DNA of 64,000 nucleotides, taken from assembly GCF_010993735.1 (NCBI RefSeq), contig NZ_WQNI01000013.1, positions 62,001 to 126,000 of the forward strand, in the 5' to 3' direction. How positions within the stretch are numbered: the stretch's first letter is position 1; every line of letters begins with the position of its first letter. Position numbers and translations under genes: made by a program. The notes beneath the pieces were generated by a model, which saw nothing but the letters and a program-made list of their open reading frames with translations, was not told the DNA's origin and searched no databases. Source of the DNA: Chelativorans alearensis (GTDB taxonomy: Bacteria; Pseudomonadota; Alphaproteobacteria; Rhizobiales; Rhizobiaceae). Of this stretch, positions 35,005 to 43,315 are shown piece after piece.

Positions 35005-36074
35005 TGGCGCGGATCGAGCTTGACGGTCTTACCAAGAAATACGGCCAGGTGCTGGCCGTGCAGAGCATCGATCTTGCCATTGGCGATGGCGAGTTCGTGG
35101 TCTTCGTCGGCCCGTCGGGCTGCGGCAAGTCGACGACGCTGAGGATGATCGCCGGGCTGGAGGACATCTCCGGCGGCGTGCTCAAGATTGCCGGCGAGAC
35201 GGTGAACCAGCGCGAGCCCAAGCAGCGCAATGTGGCGATGGTGTTCCAGAACTACGCCATCTATCCGCATATGACGGTGGGCCAGAACATCGGCTTCGGC
35301 CTCTACACCTCCAAGCTCTCGAAGGCCGAGAAGCAGGAGCGCATCCTGGAGACGGCGCGCATCCTGGGGCTGGAAGAGCTGCTCGACCGGCGGCCGGCCG
35401 CGCTTTCGGGCGGCCAACGGCAGCGTGTGGCCATCGGGCGGGCGATGGTGCGCGATCCCGTCGCGTTCCTGTTCGACGAGCCGCTTTCCAACCTCGATGC
35501 GCAGCTGCGCTCGGCCATGCGCATCGAGATCAAGCGGCTGCACCAGCGGCTGGGCACCACCGTCGTCTATGTCACGCACGACCAGGTGGAGGCCATGACC
35601 ATGGCCGACCGCATCGTTGTGATGCGCGACGGGCGCATCCTGCAGGTGGGCACGCCGGTGGAGCTTTACGAGAACCCGGTGGACGTCTTCACGGCGCGCT
35701 TCATCGGCAGCCCGGCGATGAACCTGGTGCCCGGCCGGATCGACGAGGGGGTGCTGGCGCTGCCGGGGGCGACACTTTCCGGCGTCGATGCCAGCGAGGT
35801 GTCGGGCGGAGACGTGCTGGTGGGCGTGCGCCCGCACGATCTGGTGATCGGCGAGGCGGACGGCGGGGGCCTTACCGTCTCGGGCCTCGTCACGGCCGCC
35901 GAGCCGCTGGGCTCGGAAACGCTCGTGCATCTCGACATCGCCGGCACCGAGGCCATCGCGACCGCGCCGGGCCGGGTGATCCCGGCGGTCGACAGCACGG
36001 TGACGGCAGCGGCGGCGCCCGGCTCGCTCTACCTCTTCGACGCCAAGACGGAGCGGGCACTGGGCCGGCTATGA
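35004..36074 (+). CDS. ABC transporter ATP-binding protein, MalK/UgpC type
   Basis: A 356-residue ATPase of the CUT1 class: Walker A GPSGCGKST (about 38-46), Q-loop VFQNYAIYPHMTV, signature LSGGQRQRVAIGRA, Walker B FLFDEPLSNLDA and the H-loop VTHDQVEA. The C-terminal part after residue 235 is the TOBE/regulatory domain (FIGSPAMNLVPGRI). Its start overlaps the lyase stop (TGATG) and its stop overlaps the kinase start (ATGA). It energises the two permeases upstream. Confidence 0.96.
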   Translation: MARIELDGLTKKYGQVLAVQSIDLAIGDGEFVVFVGPSGCGKSTTLRMIAGLEDISGGVLKIAGETVNQREPKQRNVAMVFQNYAIYPHMTVGQNIGFGLYTSKLSKAEKQERILETARILGLEELLDRRPAALSGGQRQRVAIGRAMVRDPVAFLFDEPLSNLDAQLRSAMRIEIKRLHQRLGTTVVYVTHDQVEAMTMADRIVVMRDGRILQVGTPVELYENPVDVFTARFIGSPAMNLVPGRIDEGVLALPGATLSGVDASEVSGGDVLVGVRPHDLVIGEADGGGLTVSGLVTAAEPLGSETLVHLDIAGTEAIATAPGRVIPAVDSTVTAAAAPGSLYLFDAKTERALGRL

Positions 36075-36979
36075 TGCTGCAGAAGACAGACTGTGGGGCG
36101 ATTCTGAGCCTCGGCCGCATCTATTGCGATTTCGTCTTTACCGGCCTTGACGGCATGCCGCGGCTCGGCCGCGAATTGTTCGCCGAGGAGATGACGCTTG
36201 CCGCCGGCGGCGGCGCCTTCATCACCGCCGCCCACGGTGCTGCCCTCGGGCGGTCCACGGCGCTGGTGGCGCGGCTCGGCACCGATGCGCTCTCGCAGGC
36301 GATCGAGCCGCAACTGGCGCTGCCGGGCGTCGACCTGCAGTTCCTCGACCGGCATCCTTCCGCCGGGCCGCAAGTGACCGTGGTGATGGTCGAAGGGCGG
36401 GACCGGGCCTTCCTTTCCCGCCGCGCCGGCGCGGCCGAGCCGGCGACGCTCGCCGCGGCACTCTCCTGGCCGCAGGCGCGGCACCTGCACATCGCCGAAT
36501 ATGCGACACTTGCCGAGATGCCCGACGTGGTGCACCGTGCGAAGGAGCACGGCCTCACCGTCTCGCTCGATCCGAGCTGGGACGAGACGCTCATCCGCGA
36601 CGCATCCTTCCTCGACCGCTGCGCCGGCGTCGACGTGTTCCTGCCCAATCTGGAGGAGGCGCGGGCGCTGACGGGAAGAGAAGCGCCAGGCGAGGCGCTT
36701 CAGGCGCTGTCGGCGCGGTTTCCGGCCGTGGCGCTGAAGCTCGGGGCCGAGGGCGGGATGGTGAGCATGGGCGGCGAAGTGCGCATGCTTCCTGCGCGGA
36801 GCGTTCGCGTCGTCGACACGACCGGCGCCGGAGACGCGTTCAACGCCGGCTTGCTGGACGCCTGGCTCGACGGCAAGACCGCCGAGACCTGCCTTGCGGC
36901 GGCAATCGCGGCGGGCACGCGCTCGGTGCAGGCGGCCGGCGGTGCAGCCGCGGTGTCGCCCTCCGCCAAGGCCAGTTGA
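36071..36979 (+). CDS. PfkB-family carbohydrate kinase
   Basis: A 302-residue ribokinase-fold kinase. The N-terminal GGGAFITAAHGAALG region and the C-terminal DTTGAGDAFNAGLLDAWL motif, with the catalytic-base Asp of GAGD, are clear. It probably phosphorylates the imported sugar or the product left after cleavage by the lyase; the exact substrate cannot be read from sequence. It is the last gene of the ABC operon, coupled to the ATPase gene by an ATGA overlap, and followed by a repeat-derived hairpin before the convergent E2 gene. Confidence 0.92.
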   Translation: MMLQKTDCGAILSLGRIYCDFVFTGLDGMPRLGRELFAEEMTLAAGGGAFITAAHGAALGRSTALVARLGTDALSQAIEPQLALPGVDLQFLDRHPSAGPQVTVVMVEGRDRAFLSRRAGAAEPATLAAALSWPQARHLHIAEYATLAEMPDVVHRAKEHGLTVSLDPSWDETLIRDASFLDRCAGVDVFLPNLEEARALTGREAPGEALQALSARFPAVALKLGAEGGMVSMGGEVRMLPARSVRVVDTTGAGDAFNAGLLDAWLDGKTAETCLAAAIAAGTRSVQAAGGAAAVSPSAKAS

Positions 36980-36991
36980 GCCAGCGCGGTC

Positions 36992-37087
36992 GCATATGGA
37001 TGGAGTCGTTGTTCGGCTTCGCCGGCCCCCCATTCTAAGCTTGTCGAAGGGGGCGAAGGGTGGGGGCCGATCTCAAGATCCATATGC
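36992..37087. repeat. Family B remnant between convergent kinase and E2 genes
   Basis: An imperfect palindrome with outer arms GCATATGGAT and ATCCATATGC. It retains family-B arm sequence (GGATGGAGTC, TTCGGCTTCGCCGG) and has AAGCTTGTCGAAGG, the inverted short motif, at its centre. It lies 12 bases after the kinase stop and 23 bases before the E2 stop, so it may terminate both transcripts. Confidence 0.75.
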
Positions 37088-37110
37088 CTTGCTGTGGGAA
37101 GGGATTGGCG

Positions 37111-38484
37111 TCACACCAGCATGCCAAACGGCTTCTCCACCAGCCGCTTGAAGGCGGAGAGCAGTTCGGCGCCGAGTGCCCCGTCCACCGCCCGGTGGTC
37201 CGTCGACAGCGTCGCCGACATGATCGTGGCGGCCTTGATCTCGCCGTTCTTGACCACCGCCCGCTCCTCGCCCGCGCCGACCGCCAGGATGGTCGCGTGC
37301 GGCGGGTTGATGACGGCGGAAAAGTGCTTGATGCCGTACATGCCCAGATTGGACACCGCCGTCGTGCCGCCCTGATATTCCTCCGGCTTCAGCTTGCGGC
37401 TCCTGGCCCGGGCGGCCAGGTCCTTCATCTCGTTGGAGATCGCCGACAGGGTCTTTTCCTCCGCCCGCCGCACGATCGGCGTGATCAGCCCGCCGGGGAT
37501 GGCCACCGCCACGCCGACATCGGCATGGCGGTGTTTCACCATCGCGCTCTCCGTCCACGAGGCGTTGGCCTCGGGCACGGCTACAAGCGCCATCGCCATC
37601 GCCTTGATGATGAAGTCGTTGACCGACAGCTTGTAAGCCGGCTTCTCGCCATCCTCCGTCTTCACCAGCGGCGCGGCCTCGTTGAGCTGCTTCCTGAGGG
37701 CCAAAAGCGCGTCGATCTCGCAGTCGAGCGTGAGGTAGAAATGCGGGATCGTGCTCTTCGCCTCGACCAGGCGGCGGGCGATGGTCTTGCGCATGCCGTC
37801 ATGGGGCACGAGCTCGTAGGAGCCTTCCTCGAAGAGCTTCAGCACCTGATCGTCGGACATGGGTTTGGGCGCGGGGGCCGGCGCCTCGGGCGCCTTGGCG
37901 GCGGGTGCCTTGGCCGCGCCGCCCGAAAGCGCCGCCTCGACATCGGCCTTCACCACGCGGCCGCGCGGGCCGGAGCCGGCGACGGCGGCAAGGTCGATGC
38001 CGGCCTCCCGGGCGATGCGGCGGGCGAGCGGGGAGGCGCGGACGGCTGATGAGGGCGGAATCCCCCCCACTGTGGCAGGATGATTGAATATGGATTGTGA
38101 GTCCTTGCTTGGACCCCCACCCCTCACCCCTCCCCTCAAGGGGGAGGGGGGCGCCGACGTTCCAGAATCCCCCTCCCCCTTGAGGGGAGGGGTGAGGAGT
38201 GGGGGTTCCGGCGAAGCCGAGGGGAAAGCCGCCTCCGGGGGCTCGCCTTCCTCATAGATCCACGCCACCGCCTCACCGACGGGAATCTCCACGCCTTCCT
38301 TGCCGGAAATATCGCGTATGACACCGCTTGCCGGGGCGTCGATCTCCATGGCCGCCTTGTCGGTCTCGATCTCGAACAGGAGGTCGCCCTTTTCGACAGC
38401 CGCCCCTTCCTCTACGTGCCAGCGCGAAATCCGCCCTGTCGCCATGTCCATGTCGACCTTTGGCAGAATGACTTCCACGGGCAT
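37111..38484 (-). CDS. 2-oxoacid dehydrogenase E2 (dihydrolipoamide acyltransferase)
   Basis: A 457-residue E2 component. Order: lipoyl domain with Lys43 (ETDKAAMEI), a linker, a peripheral-subunit-binding domain (about 149-187, RASPLARRIAREAGI), a second Ala/Pro linker and a catalytic domain ending in DHRAVDGALGA with His430 and Asp434. Residues about 89-132 of the first linker are encoded by an in-frame palindromic repeat and read Pro/Gly/Lys-rich (LTPPLKGEG, PSPLRGGVRGGG). Only one lipoyl domain is present. It follows E1beta by two bases. The acyl substrate (pyruvate, acetoin or another 2-oxoacid) is not determined by sequence; no E3 gene is adjacent. Confidence 0.92.
   Translation of the reverse strand: MPVEVILPKVDMDMATGRISRWHVEEGAAVEKGDLLFEIETDKAAMEIDAPASGVIRDISGKEGVEIPVGEAVAWIYEEGEPPEAAFPSASPEPPLLTPPLKGEGDSGTSAPPSPLRGGVRGGGPSKDSQSIFNHPATVGGIPPSSAVRASPLARRIAREAGIDLAAVAGSGPRGRVVKADVEAALSGGAAKAPAAKAPEAPAPAPKPMSDDQVLKLFEEGSYELVPHDGMRKTIARRLVEAKSTIPHFYLTLDCEIDALLALRKQLNEAAPLVKTEDGEKPAYKLSVNDFIIKAMAMALVAVPEANASWTESAMVKHRHADVGVAVAIPGGLITPIVRRAEEKTLSAISNEMKDLAARARSRKLKPEEYQGGTTAVSNLGMYGIKHFSAVINPPHATILAVGAGEERAVVKNGEIKAATIMSATLSTDHRAVDGALGAELLSAFKRLVEKPFGMLV
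38091..38220. repeat. Palindromic repeat family B inserted in frame within the E2 gene
   Basis: Arms around GGACCCCCACCCCTC and its mirror match the core of the intergenic copy at 24629-24783; the CCTCCCCTCAAGGGGGAGG centre is shared. It adds about 44 codons to the linker of the E2 component without a stop or frameshift. Its position between two folded domains explains why it is tolerated. Confidence 0.85.
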
Positions 38485-38486
38485 TA

Positions 38487-39485
38487 TCAGCGCGCTCCCT
38501 TTACGAGATCGCGGGCCGCCCGCAGGACGTCGGGCACCTGGGGCACGGTCGCCTTTTCCAGCTCGGGGTTGTAGGGGATCGGCGTTTCCGCGCCGCCGAG
38601 GCGGACGATGGGCGCGTCGAGGAAGTCGAAGGCTTCGCTCTCGGCGATCATGGCGCTGACCTCGGCGCCGACGCCCAGCGTCTTGACGCCCTCGTAGACA
38701 CAGAGGAGCCGGCTCGTCTTTCTGACGCTGTCGACGACGGTCTCGCGGTCCATCGGCCGGACGGTGCGCAGGTCGATAACCTCGACGTCGATCCCCTCGC
38801 CTTCCAGCGTCTGCGCCGCCTCCAGCGCCTTGTGCACCATGATGGAGGTCGCGACGATGGTGAGGTCGCGCCCCTCGCGGCGGATCTCGGCCTTGCCGAT
38901 GGGCACGGTGTAGTGGCCCTCCGGCACGGGGCCCTTCATCTTGTAGAGGAGCTTGTGCTCGAAGATCATCACCGGATCGGGATCGTCGATGGCGGCGAGC
39001 AGCATGCCCTTGGCATCGTGCGGGGTGGCGGGCTGGACGACCTTCAAGCCTGGCACGTGGCCGAGCCAGGCTTCCAGGCTCTGGCTGTGCTGGGCCGCCG
39101 CCCCCGTGCCGGAGCCCGCGGGAAAGCGCATGACCACGGGCACGGAGACCGCGCCGCCCAGCATGAAGCGCATCTTGGCGGCCTGGTTGACGATCTGCTC
39201 CATGGCGAGCGTGGCGAAATCGGAGAACTGGAATTCGAAGATCGGCCGCATGCCGGTGACGGCGGCACCGACGGCAACGCCGGCGCCGCCGAGTTCGGAG
39301 ATCGGCGTATCCATCACCCGCTCCTCGCCGAAGCGGTGGACGAGATCGCCCGTGACCTGGAAGGCGCCGCCGTAGATGCCGATGTCCTCGCCCATCAGGA
39401 AGACGCGCTCGTCCGCCTCCATGGCGAGCACCATGGCCTCCTGGATCGCCTGCGCGTAGCTCAGTTCACGCGGCTGGGCATCCAT
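38487..39485 (-). CDS. 2-oxoacid dehydrogenase E1 component, beta subunit
   Basis: A 332-residue E1beta subunit that binds the pyrimidine part of thiamine diphosphate. Seen: the N-terminal [57 protein letters not shown] and the C-terminal transketolase-like domain ([15 protein letters not shown]). I chose the ATG at 39485, which overlaps the E1alpha stop by one base (TGATG); the frame is open further upstream within E1alpha but has no homology there. It should form an alpha2beta2 tetramer with the upstream subunit. Confidence 0.95.
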   Translation of the reverse strand: MDAQPRELSYAQAIQEAMVLAMEADERVFLMGEDIGIYGGAFQVTGDLVHRFGEERVMDTPISELGGAGVAVGAAVTGMRPIFEFQFSDFATLAMEQIVNQAAKMRFMLGGAVSVPVVMRFPAGSGTGAAAQHSQSLEAWLGHVPGLKVVQPATPHDAKGMLLAAIDDPDPVMIFEHKLLYKMKGPVPEGHYTVPIGKAEIRREGRDLTIVATSIMVHKALEAAQTLEGEGIDVEVIDLRTVRPMDRETVVDSVRKTSRLLCVYEGVKTLGVGAEVSAMIAESEAFDFLDAPIVRLGGAETPIPYNPELEKATVPQVPDVLRAARDLVKGAR

Positions 39486-40519
39486 CAGGCGGGCTCCGTA
39501 TAGACATAGCGTTCGAGGTCGGCTGTCACTGGCGCCGGGCTTTCCTTGGCGAATTCGATGCCTTCGGCGATCTCCTTCGCTGCTGCCGCGCGCACCGCGT
39601 CGATCTCGTCCTGACTGACGATGCCCAATGCCTTCAATTCGGCCTCGTAGAGGGCGATGGGATCGCGGTTCGCCATCCAATCCTCGATCTCGTCTTTTGT
39701 GCGGTAGCGGTTGCGGTCGCTCTTGGAATGGCCGCGATAGCGGTAGGTCTTGGATTCGATCAGCGTCGGCCCCTCGCCGGCGCGTGCGCGCCGGGCGGCC
39801 TCGTGGGAGGCCTCGGCCACCTCAGACAGCACGTTGCCGTCGACGATCACGCCCGGCATCGCGTAGGCGCTGGCGCGCTCGGCGATGTCCTTTACGGCGG
39901 TGGAGCGCTCGGTGGAGGTGGACATGCCGTACTGGTTGTTCTCGCAGACGAAGACGACCGGCAGCTTCCAGATCGCGGCCATGTTGAGTGCCTCGTGGAA
40001 GGCGCCCTCGTTGTTGGCGCCGTCGCCGAAGAAGCAGACGACGATCTTGCCGTTCTTCAGCCGCTTGGCCGAGAGGGCAGCACCGACGGCGATGGGGATG
40101 CCGCCGCCGACGATGCCGTTTGCGCCGAGATTGCCCTTCGACACGTCGGCGATGTGCATGGAGCCGCCGCGGCCGCGGCAATAGCCGGTGGTCTTGCCGA
40201 AGAACTCGGCGAACATCCTCGAGACCTCGGCTCCCTTGGCGATGCAATGGCCGTGGCCGCGATGGGTGGAGGTGATCTGGTCGTCGTCGGTGAGCGGCAG
40301 GCAGATGCCGACGGCACTCGCCTCCTGGCCGATGGACAGGTGCATGGTGCCGTGGATGAGGCCGCGCATATAGCATTCCTCCGCCCCCTCCTCGAAGAGG
40401 CGGATGAGATGCATCTTGTAGAGCGCCTCTTTCAGGGCGTCCTTGTCGTGGTGGCGGTAAAGGAAGGGCAGGTTGGCGCCGGCCTTGGCCGTTCCGGCGC
40501 GCGCGCGCGTCCTCGCCAT
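39485..40519 (-). CDS. 2-oxoacid dehydrogenase E1 component, alpha subunit
   Basis: A 344-residue E1alpha subunit with the thiamine diphosphate motif [15 protein letters not shown] (about 172-186), [11 protein letters not shown] and [10 protein letters not shown] phosphorylation-loop region. It resembles pyruvate dehydrogenase E1alpha and acetoin dehydrogenase AcoA about equally. Its start lies two bases after the stop of the SAF-domain gene, so the four genes form an operon. A basic N-terminus ([12 protein letters not shown]) is added to the usual core. Confidence 0.95.
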   Translation of the reverse strand: MARTRARAGTAKAGANLPFLYRHHDKDALKEALYKMHLIRLFEEGAEECYMRGLIHGTMHLSIGQEASAVGICLPLTDDDQITSTHRGHGHCIAKGAEVSRMFAEFFGKTTGYCRGRGGSMHIADVSKGNLGANGIVGGGIPIAVGAALSAKRLKNGKIVVCFFGDGANNEGAFHEALNMAAIWKLPVVFVCENNQYGMSTSTERSTAVKDIAERASAYAMPGVIVDGNVLSEVAEASHEAARRARAGEGPTLIESKTYRYRGHSKSDRNRYRTKDEIEDWMANRDPIALYEAELKALGIVSQDEIDAVRAAAAKEIAEGIEFAKESPAPVTADLERYVYTEPA

Positions 40520-40521
40520 GG

Positions 40522-41850
40522 TCAGTCTCCCGCGTTCCCGAAGACGAGCTTGTCCTGCCTTGCACGCAGCTCGGCGATCTTCGAGCCGGGCGCCAGAGCG
40601 GCGTTGGCGTGGGTGATGAGCTCGCCCTTGGCGATGGGCGCCGTGACGGAGCCGCCCTGAAGCAGGCCGCAGGGGACGGCATTGGCGGCGCGGGCCTCCC
40701 CTGCCGTCATGATCCAGGCGCGGTAGCAGTATTCGCCGATGGCATCGAGCACCTCGCCGGGCTTCAGGTCCTTCTTGGCCACGGCGCAGACTTCCGCCAC
40801 GGGACGCGACAGCGGCACCATGTCCGGTTTGCCGTAAAGGACGACACGGGCGCAGGTGAGCGGCACTTCGAGCGAGGTGAGGTGGTAGGGGCGGTGGAAG
40901 GTGAAATAGGGACCCTTGCCCATCTTCAGGTCTTCCATGCGCTCGGAGATGCGCGGATGCGACATGTCGGCGACGACGAAGACGCCGGGGGCGACGCCCT
41001 TGCCGATGGAATAATCGACGACGCCGACACGGGAGAGCACGCCGCCGTCCTTCTCGGGAATCAGCGTCGAGGAGAGTTCGCCCAGCGTGGCGGCGGGGCC
41101 GTGCATGCCGGGCTTGTCGGGCACGAGGCCGGTGGCGTTGGCGATGGCCGCCATCTCCACCATGGTCTTGGAACCGTCGACGAACTCGACCAGCATGCGC
41201 GGGTTCATGTTGCGGCGCTCGGCCTCTTCCCGGTAGGCATCGGGGGTGGCATCGATATTGAGCGGGTTGTTCTTGCCCTTGCCGGCGGCGACGATCGGGT
41301 GGCCCATGGCGGAGACGAACTCGATCAGCTCCATGCAGGAGGACGGCTCGTCGCCGGCGCCGAGCGAATAGGTGACGCCCAGACGGTCGGCCTCGCTCTT
41401 CAGGTAGGCGCCGATGGTGACGTCGGCCTCGACGTTCATCATGACGAGGTGCTTGCCGTGCTCCATGGCGTGAAGGCCGATCTCGGCGCCGACGGCGGGC
41501 ACGCCGGTGGCGTCGATCACCACATCGATGAGATCGTTGCCGATGAGGAGACCCGCGTCCTCCGTCACCGCGACCTTGCCGGCTTCCATGGCCGCACTCA
41601 TCGCGGAAGCGCTGGCGACCTCGCGCGCGTGGCCTTTCTCGCGATAGGCGATGTCGACGGCCTTGCTTGCGGCCGGCAGGTCCAGTTCGGCGATGGCGCC
41701 GATCTCGACCCCCGCCATATGGGCGACGCGGGTGACGATGTCGGTGCCCATCTCGCCGGAGCCGACGAGGCCGATGCGGATCGGCCGGCCGGCCTTCTCC
41801 CGCTCCGCGAGATCGCGCGCAAGCCCGGTCAAGGCAACGTTCGTGGCCAT
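40522..41850 (-). CDS. NAD(P)-dependent homoserine-dehydrogenase-like oxidoreductase with C-terminal SAF domain
   Basis: A 442-residue protein. The N-terminal Rossmann motif GLVGSGEMGT (about 27-36) opens a homoserine dehydrogenase/Gfo-type nucleotide-binding domain (IDATGVPAVGAEIG). A middle domain carries DEPSSCMELIEFVSAMGHPIVAAGKGKNNPL, and the C-terminal SAF region reads KKDLKPGEVLDAIGEYCYRAW through GAPIAKGELITHANA. Such proteins are found in catabolic operons for branched or unusual sugars and acids, often annotated only by domain. Here it leads an operon with E1alpha, E1beta and E2, so its product may become the 2-oxoacid substrate of that complex. Function is inferred. Confidence 0.85.
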   Translation of the reverse strand: MATNVALTGLARDLAEREKAGRPIRIGLVGSGEMGTDIVTRVAHMAGVEIGAIAELDLPAASKAVDIAYREKGHAREVASASAMSAAMEAGKVAVTEDAGLLIGNDLIDVVIDATGVPAVGAEIGLHAMEHGKHLVMMNVEADVTIGAYLKSEADRLGVTYSLGAGDEPSSCMELIEFVSAMGHPIVAAGKGKNNPLNIDATPDAYREEAERRNMNPRMLVEFVDGSKTMVEMAAIANATGLVPDKPGMHGPAATLGELSSTLIPEKDGGVLSRVGVVDYSIGKGVAPGVFVVADMSHPRISERMEDLKMGKGPYFTFHRPYHLTSLEVPLTCARVVLYGKPDMVPLSRPVAEVCAVAKKDLKPGEVLDAIGEYCYRAWIMTAGEARAANAVPCGLLQGGSVTAPIAKGELITHANAALAPGSKIAELRARQDKLVFGNAGD

Positions 41851-41893
41851 TCTGTCAGTCCTCCCGAAAACCGCTTGGTTTCCTCCTGACTAT

Positions 41894-41907
41894 GGAACAT
41901 ATGTTTC
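41894..41907. promoter_or_regulatory. Candidate operator upstream of the SAF/2-oxoacid dehydrogenase operon
   Basis: GGAACATATGTTTC has a perfect 10-base palindromic core, AACATATGTT, 44 bases upstream of the SAF-gene start. On the minus strand TTGACA at 41915-41910 precedes it as a good -35 box, so the palindrome would lie in the promoter spacer, the classic place for a repressor site. No regulator gene is adjacent; the protein that binds it is unknown. Confidence 0.45.
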
Positions 41908-41947
41908 AATGTCAATACGATTGTCCATTTTGAGCGAGGTGAGATTA

Positions 41948-42095
41948 GGCCGGGTCATCCCAGCCGCCGTCATCCCGGAAAGCCGAAGGCTTGTCCGGGA
42001 CCCACTCCGGAACGTGGACGAGTCACGGAATGGGTCCCGGACAGCCTGCGCTTCGCGCCGGCTTCCGGGATGACGGCGGTTGGGATGACCCGGCC
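41948..42095. repeat. Palindromic repeat family A, copy 2 with extended arms
   Basis: The 108-base element (41968-42075) matches the copy at 22353-22460 and is enclosed by extra inverted arms, GGCCGGGTCATCCCAG and its complement, giving a 148-base near-perfect palindrome. It ends 19 bases before the apaG stop and begins 33 bases before the SAF-operon promoter region, so it could end apaG transcription. Confidence 0.85.
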
Positions 42096-42113
42096 TGAAG
42101 TCACCAGGCTCCC

Positions 42114-42506
42114 TCAGTTGAGCGAAACACGCTCTCCCGGCAGGTCGAGGGAAAAGGCGGGAATCTCCACCTCGAAGGTCGCCCCGTGCGGGTTCCGCAT
42201 CGTATAGCGCCCGGCCATGATGCCGGAGGACGTCGTCAGCGGGCAGCCGGAGGTATACTGATAGCTGTCGCCCGGCTCGAGCTCGGGCTGATCACCCACC
42301 ACGCCTTCGCCGCGCACTTCCTGCATGCGCCCGAGCCCGTCGGTGATCTGCCAGTAGCGGGACATCAATTTGACCGTCTCGCGGGAAAAATTGGCGATGG
42401 TGATCTGATATGCCCAGACATAGCGGCTTTCCTCCGGGTCCGAGCGCTCGGGCAGGAAGAAGGGCTCGACGCACACCTCAATATCGTGGGTTATCGCTCG
42501 ATACAT
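42114..42506 (-). CDS. apaG: ApaG (DUF525) protein
   Basis: A 130-residue immunoglobulin-fold protein of the ApaG family, once linked to Co2+/Mg2+ resistance. Seen: [29 protein letters not shown], then [25 protein letters not shown] and a C-terminal [11 protein letters not shown]. Length is exactly as expected. The biochemical role is unsettled. It is divergent from the phosphatidyltransferase gene. Confidence 0.96.
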   Translation of the reverse strand: MYRAITHDIEVCVEPFFLPERSDPEESRYVWAYQITIANFSRETVKLMSRYWQITDGLGRMQEVRGEGVVGDQPELEPGDSYQYTSGCPLTTSSGIMAGRYTMRNPHGATFEVEIPAFSLDLPGERVSLN

Positions 42507-42643
42507 GGGTCATACCTTGGGGGCCACCCCGGGTCCCACCTTGCCGCACGCCGCCTCGCAAGGGTCTGACGACATTGTGACAGGTGATATGTGTCCGGCA
42601 AGGCTATAGGTCAATTTGGGTAAAGACCGGGCAGGAGAGAACG

Positions 42644-43249
42644 GTGATCGACGGTTGGGGAAAACGGAGGCTGGAGCCGGTTCTTGCCGCGCTGGCGGCA
42701 AGGCTGGCAGCGGTGGGCGTCTCGCCCAACGCCGCGACGGCCTTGAGCCTGATGGCCGGGCTCAGCGCCGGGGCGGCCATCGCCACCGGCCATTTCTGGA
42801 CGGGGCTTGCGCTCATTATCCTCAGCCGGCTGGGCGACGGGCTCGACGGCGCGCTGGCGCGCATAAGGGGCAGCACGGATTTCGGGGGCTATATCGATAT
42901 CGTCTTCGACTTCGCCTATTACGGCATCATCCCCCTCGGCTTCGTCCTCTACGATCCCGGCGCCAACGGCGTGGCCGGTGCGTTCCTGCTCTTTGCCTTC
43001 TACGTCAACGGCGCGAGCTTCCTCGCCTATGCAGTGCTGGCGGAAAAGCGCCGCATGAAAACGCTGGAGCGGGGCGAGAAGTCCTTCTTCTTCACAACAG
43101 GGCTGGCGGAAGCCGGCGAGACACTGATCGCCTTTGCGCTCGCCTGCCTGTTTCCCCGGTGGTTTCCCCTTATCGCCTACGTTTTCGCGGCGATCACGCT
43201 CTATACGGCGGCGGCGCGTGTAGTGCTGGCGGGGAAGGTGTTTCGGTGA
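42644..43249 (+). CDS. CDP-alcohol phosphatidyltransferase family protein
   Basis: A 201-residue integral membrane enzyme. The CDP-alcohol motif is DG-x2-AR-x7-G-x3-D-x3-D, seen as DGALARIRGSTDFGG followed by YIDIVFD (about residues 67-88). It transfers the phosphoryl group of a CDP-alcohol such as CDP-diacylglycerol to an alcohol acceptor. Five or six predicted membrane helices surround it. I chose the GTG at 42644, preceded by CAGGAGAGA; an upstream ATG at 42584 lacks a ribosome site. Whether it makes phosphatidylglycerol phosphate, phosphatidylinositol-type or another lipid is not clear. Confidence 0.88.
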   Translation: MIDGWGKRRLEPVLAALAARLAAVGVSPNAATALSLMAGLSAGAAIATGHFWTGLALIILSRLGDGLDGALARIRGSTDFGGYIDIVFDFAYYGIIPLGFVLYDPGANGVAGAFLLFAFYVNGASFLAYAVLAEKRRMKTLERGEKSFFFTTGLAEAGETLIAFALACLFPRWFPLIAYVFAAITLYTAAARVVLAGKVFR

Positions 43250-43271
43250 AGCGGGCTAACTTTGTTTTGTC

Positions 43272-43314
43272 GCAATCCGGACGGAAAACCGGTTTCCACC
43301 TTTCCTGGAATTGC
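43272..43314. repeat. Rhizobial extragenic repeat (ATCCGGACGGAAAACCGG type)
   Basis: The sequence AATCCGGACGGAAAACCGG then TTTCCACCTTTCCTGG and AATTGCTCT lies between the convergent phosphatidyltransferase and CBS-protein genes. I recognise this motif as repeated in rhizobial and Brucella-type genomes. The CCGG arms can form a small hairpin that may serve as terminator. Confidence 0.65.
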
Positions 43315-43315
43315 T

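Noticed and set aside
36992-37087. Palindrome considered as an insertion-sequence remnant
   Set aside because: No transposase fragment or target-site duplication; arms match the palindromic family B instead.
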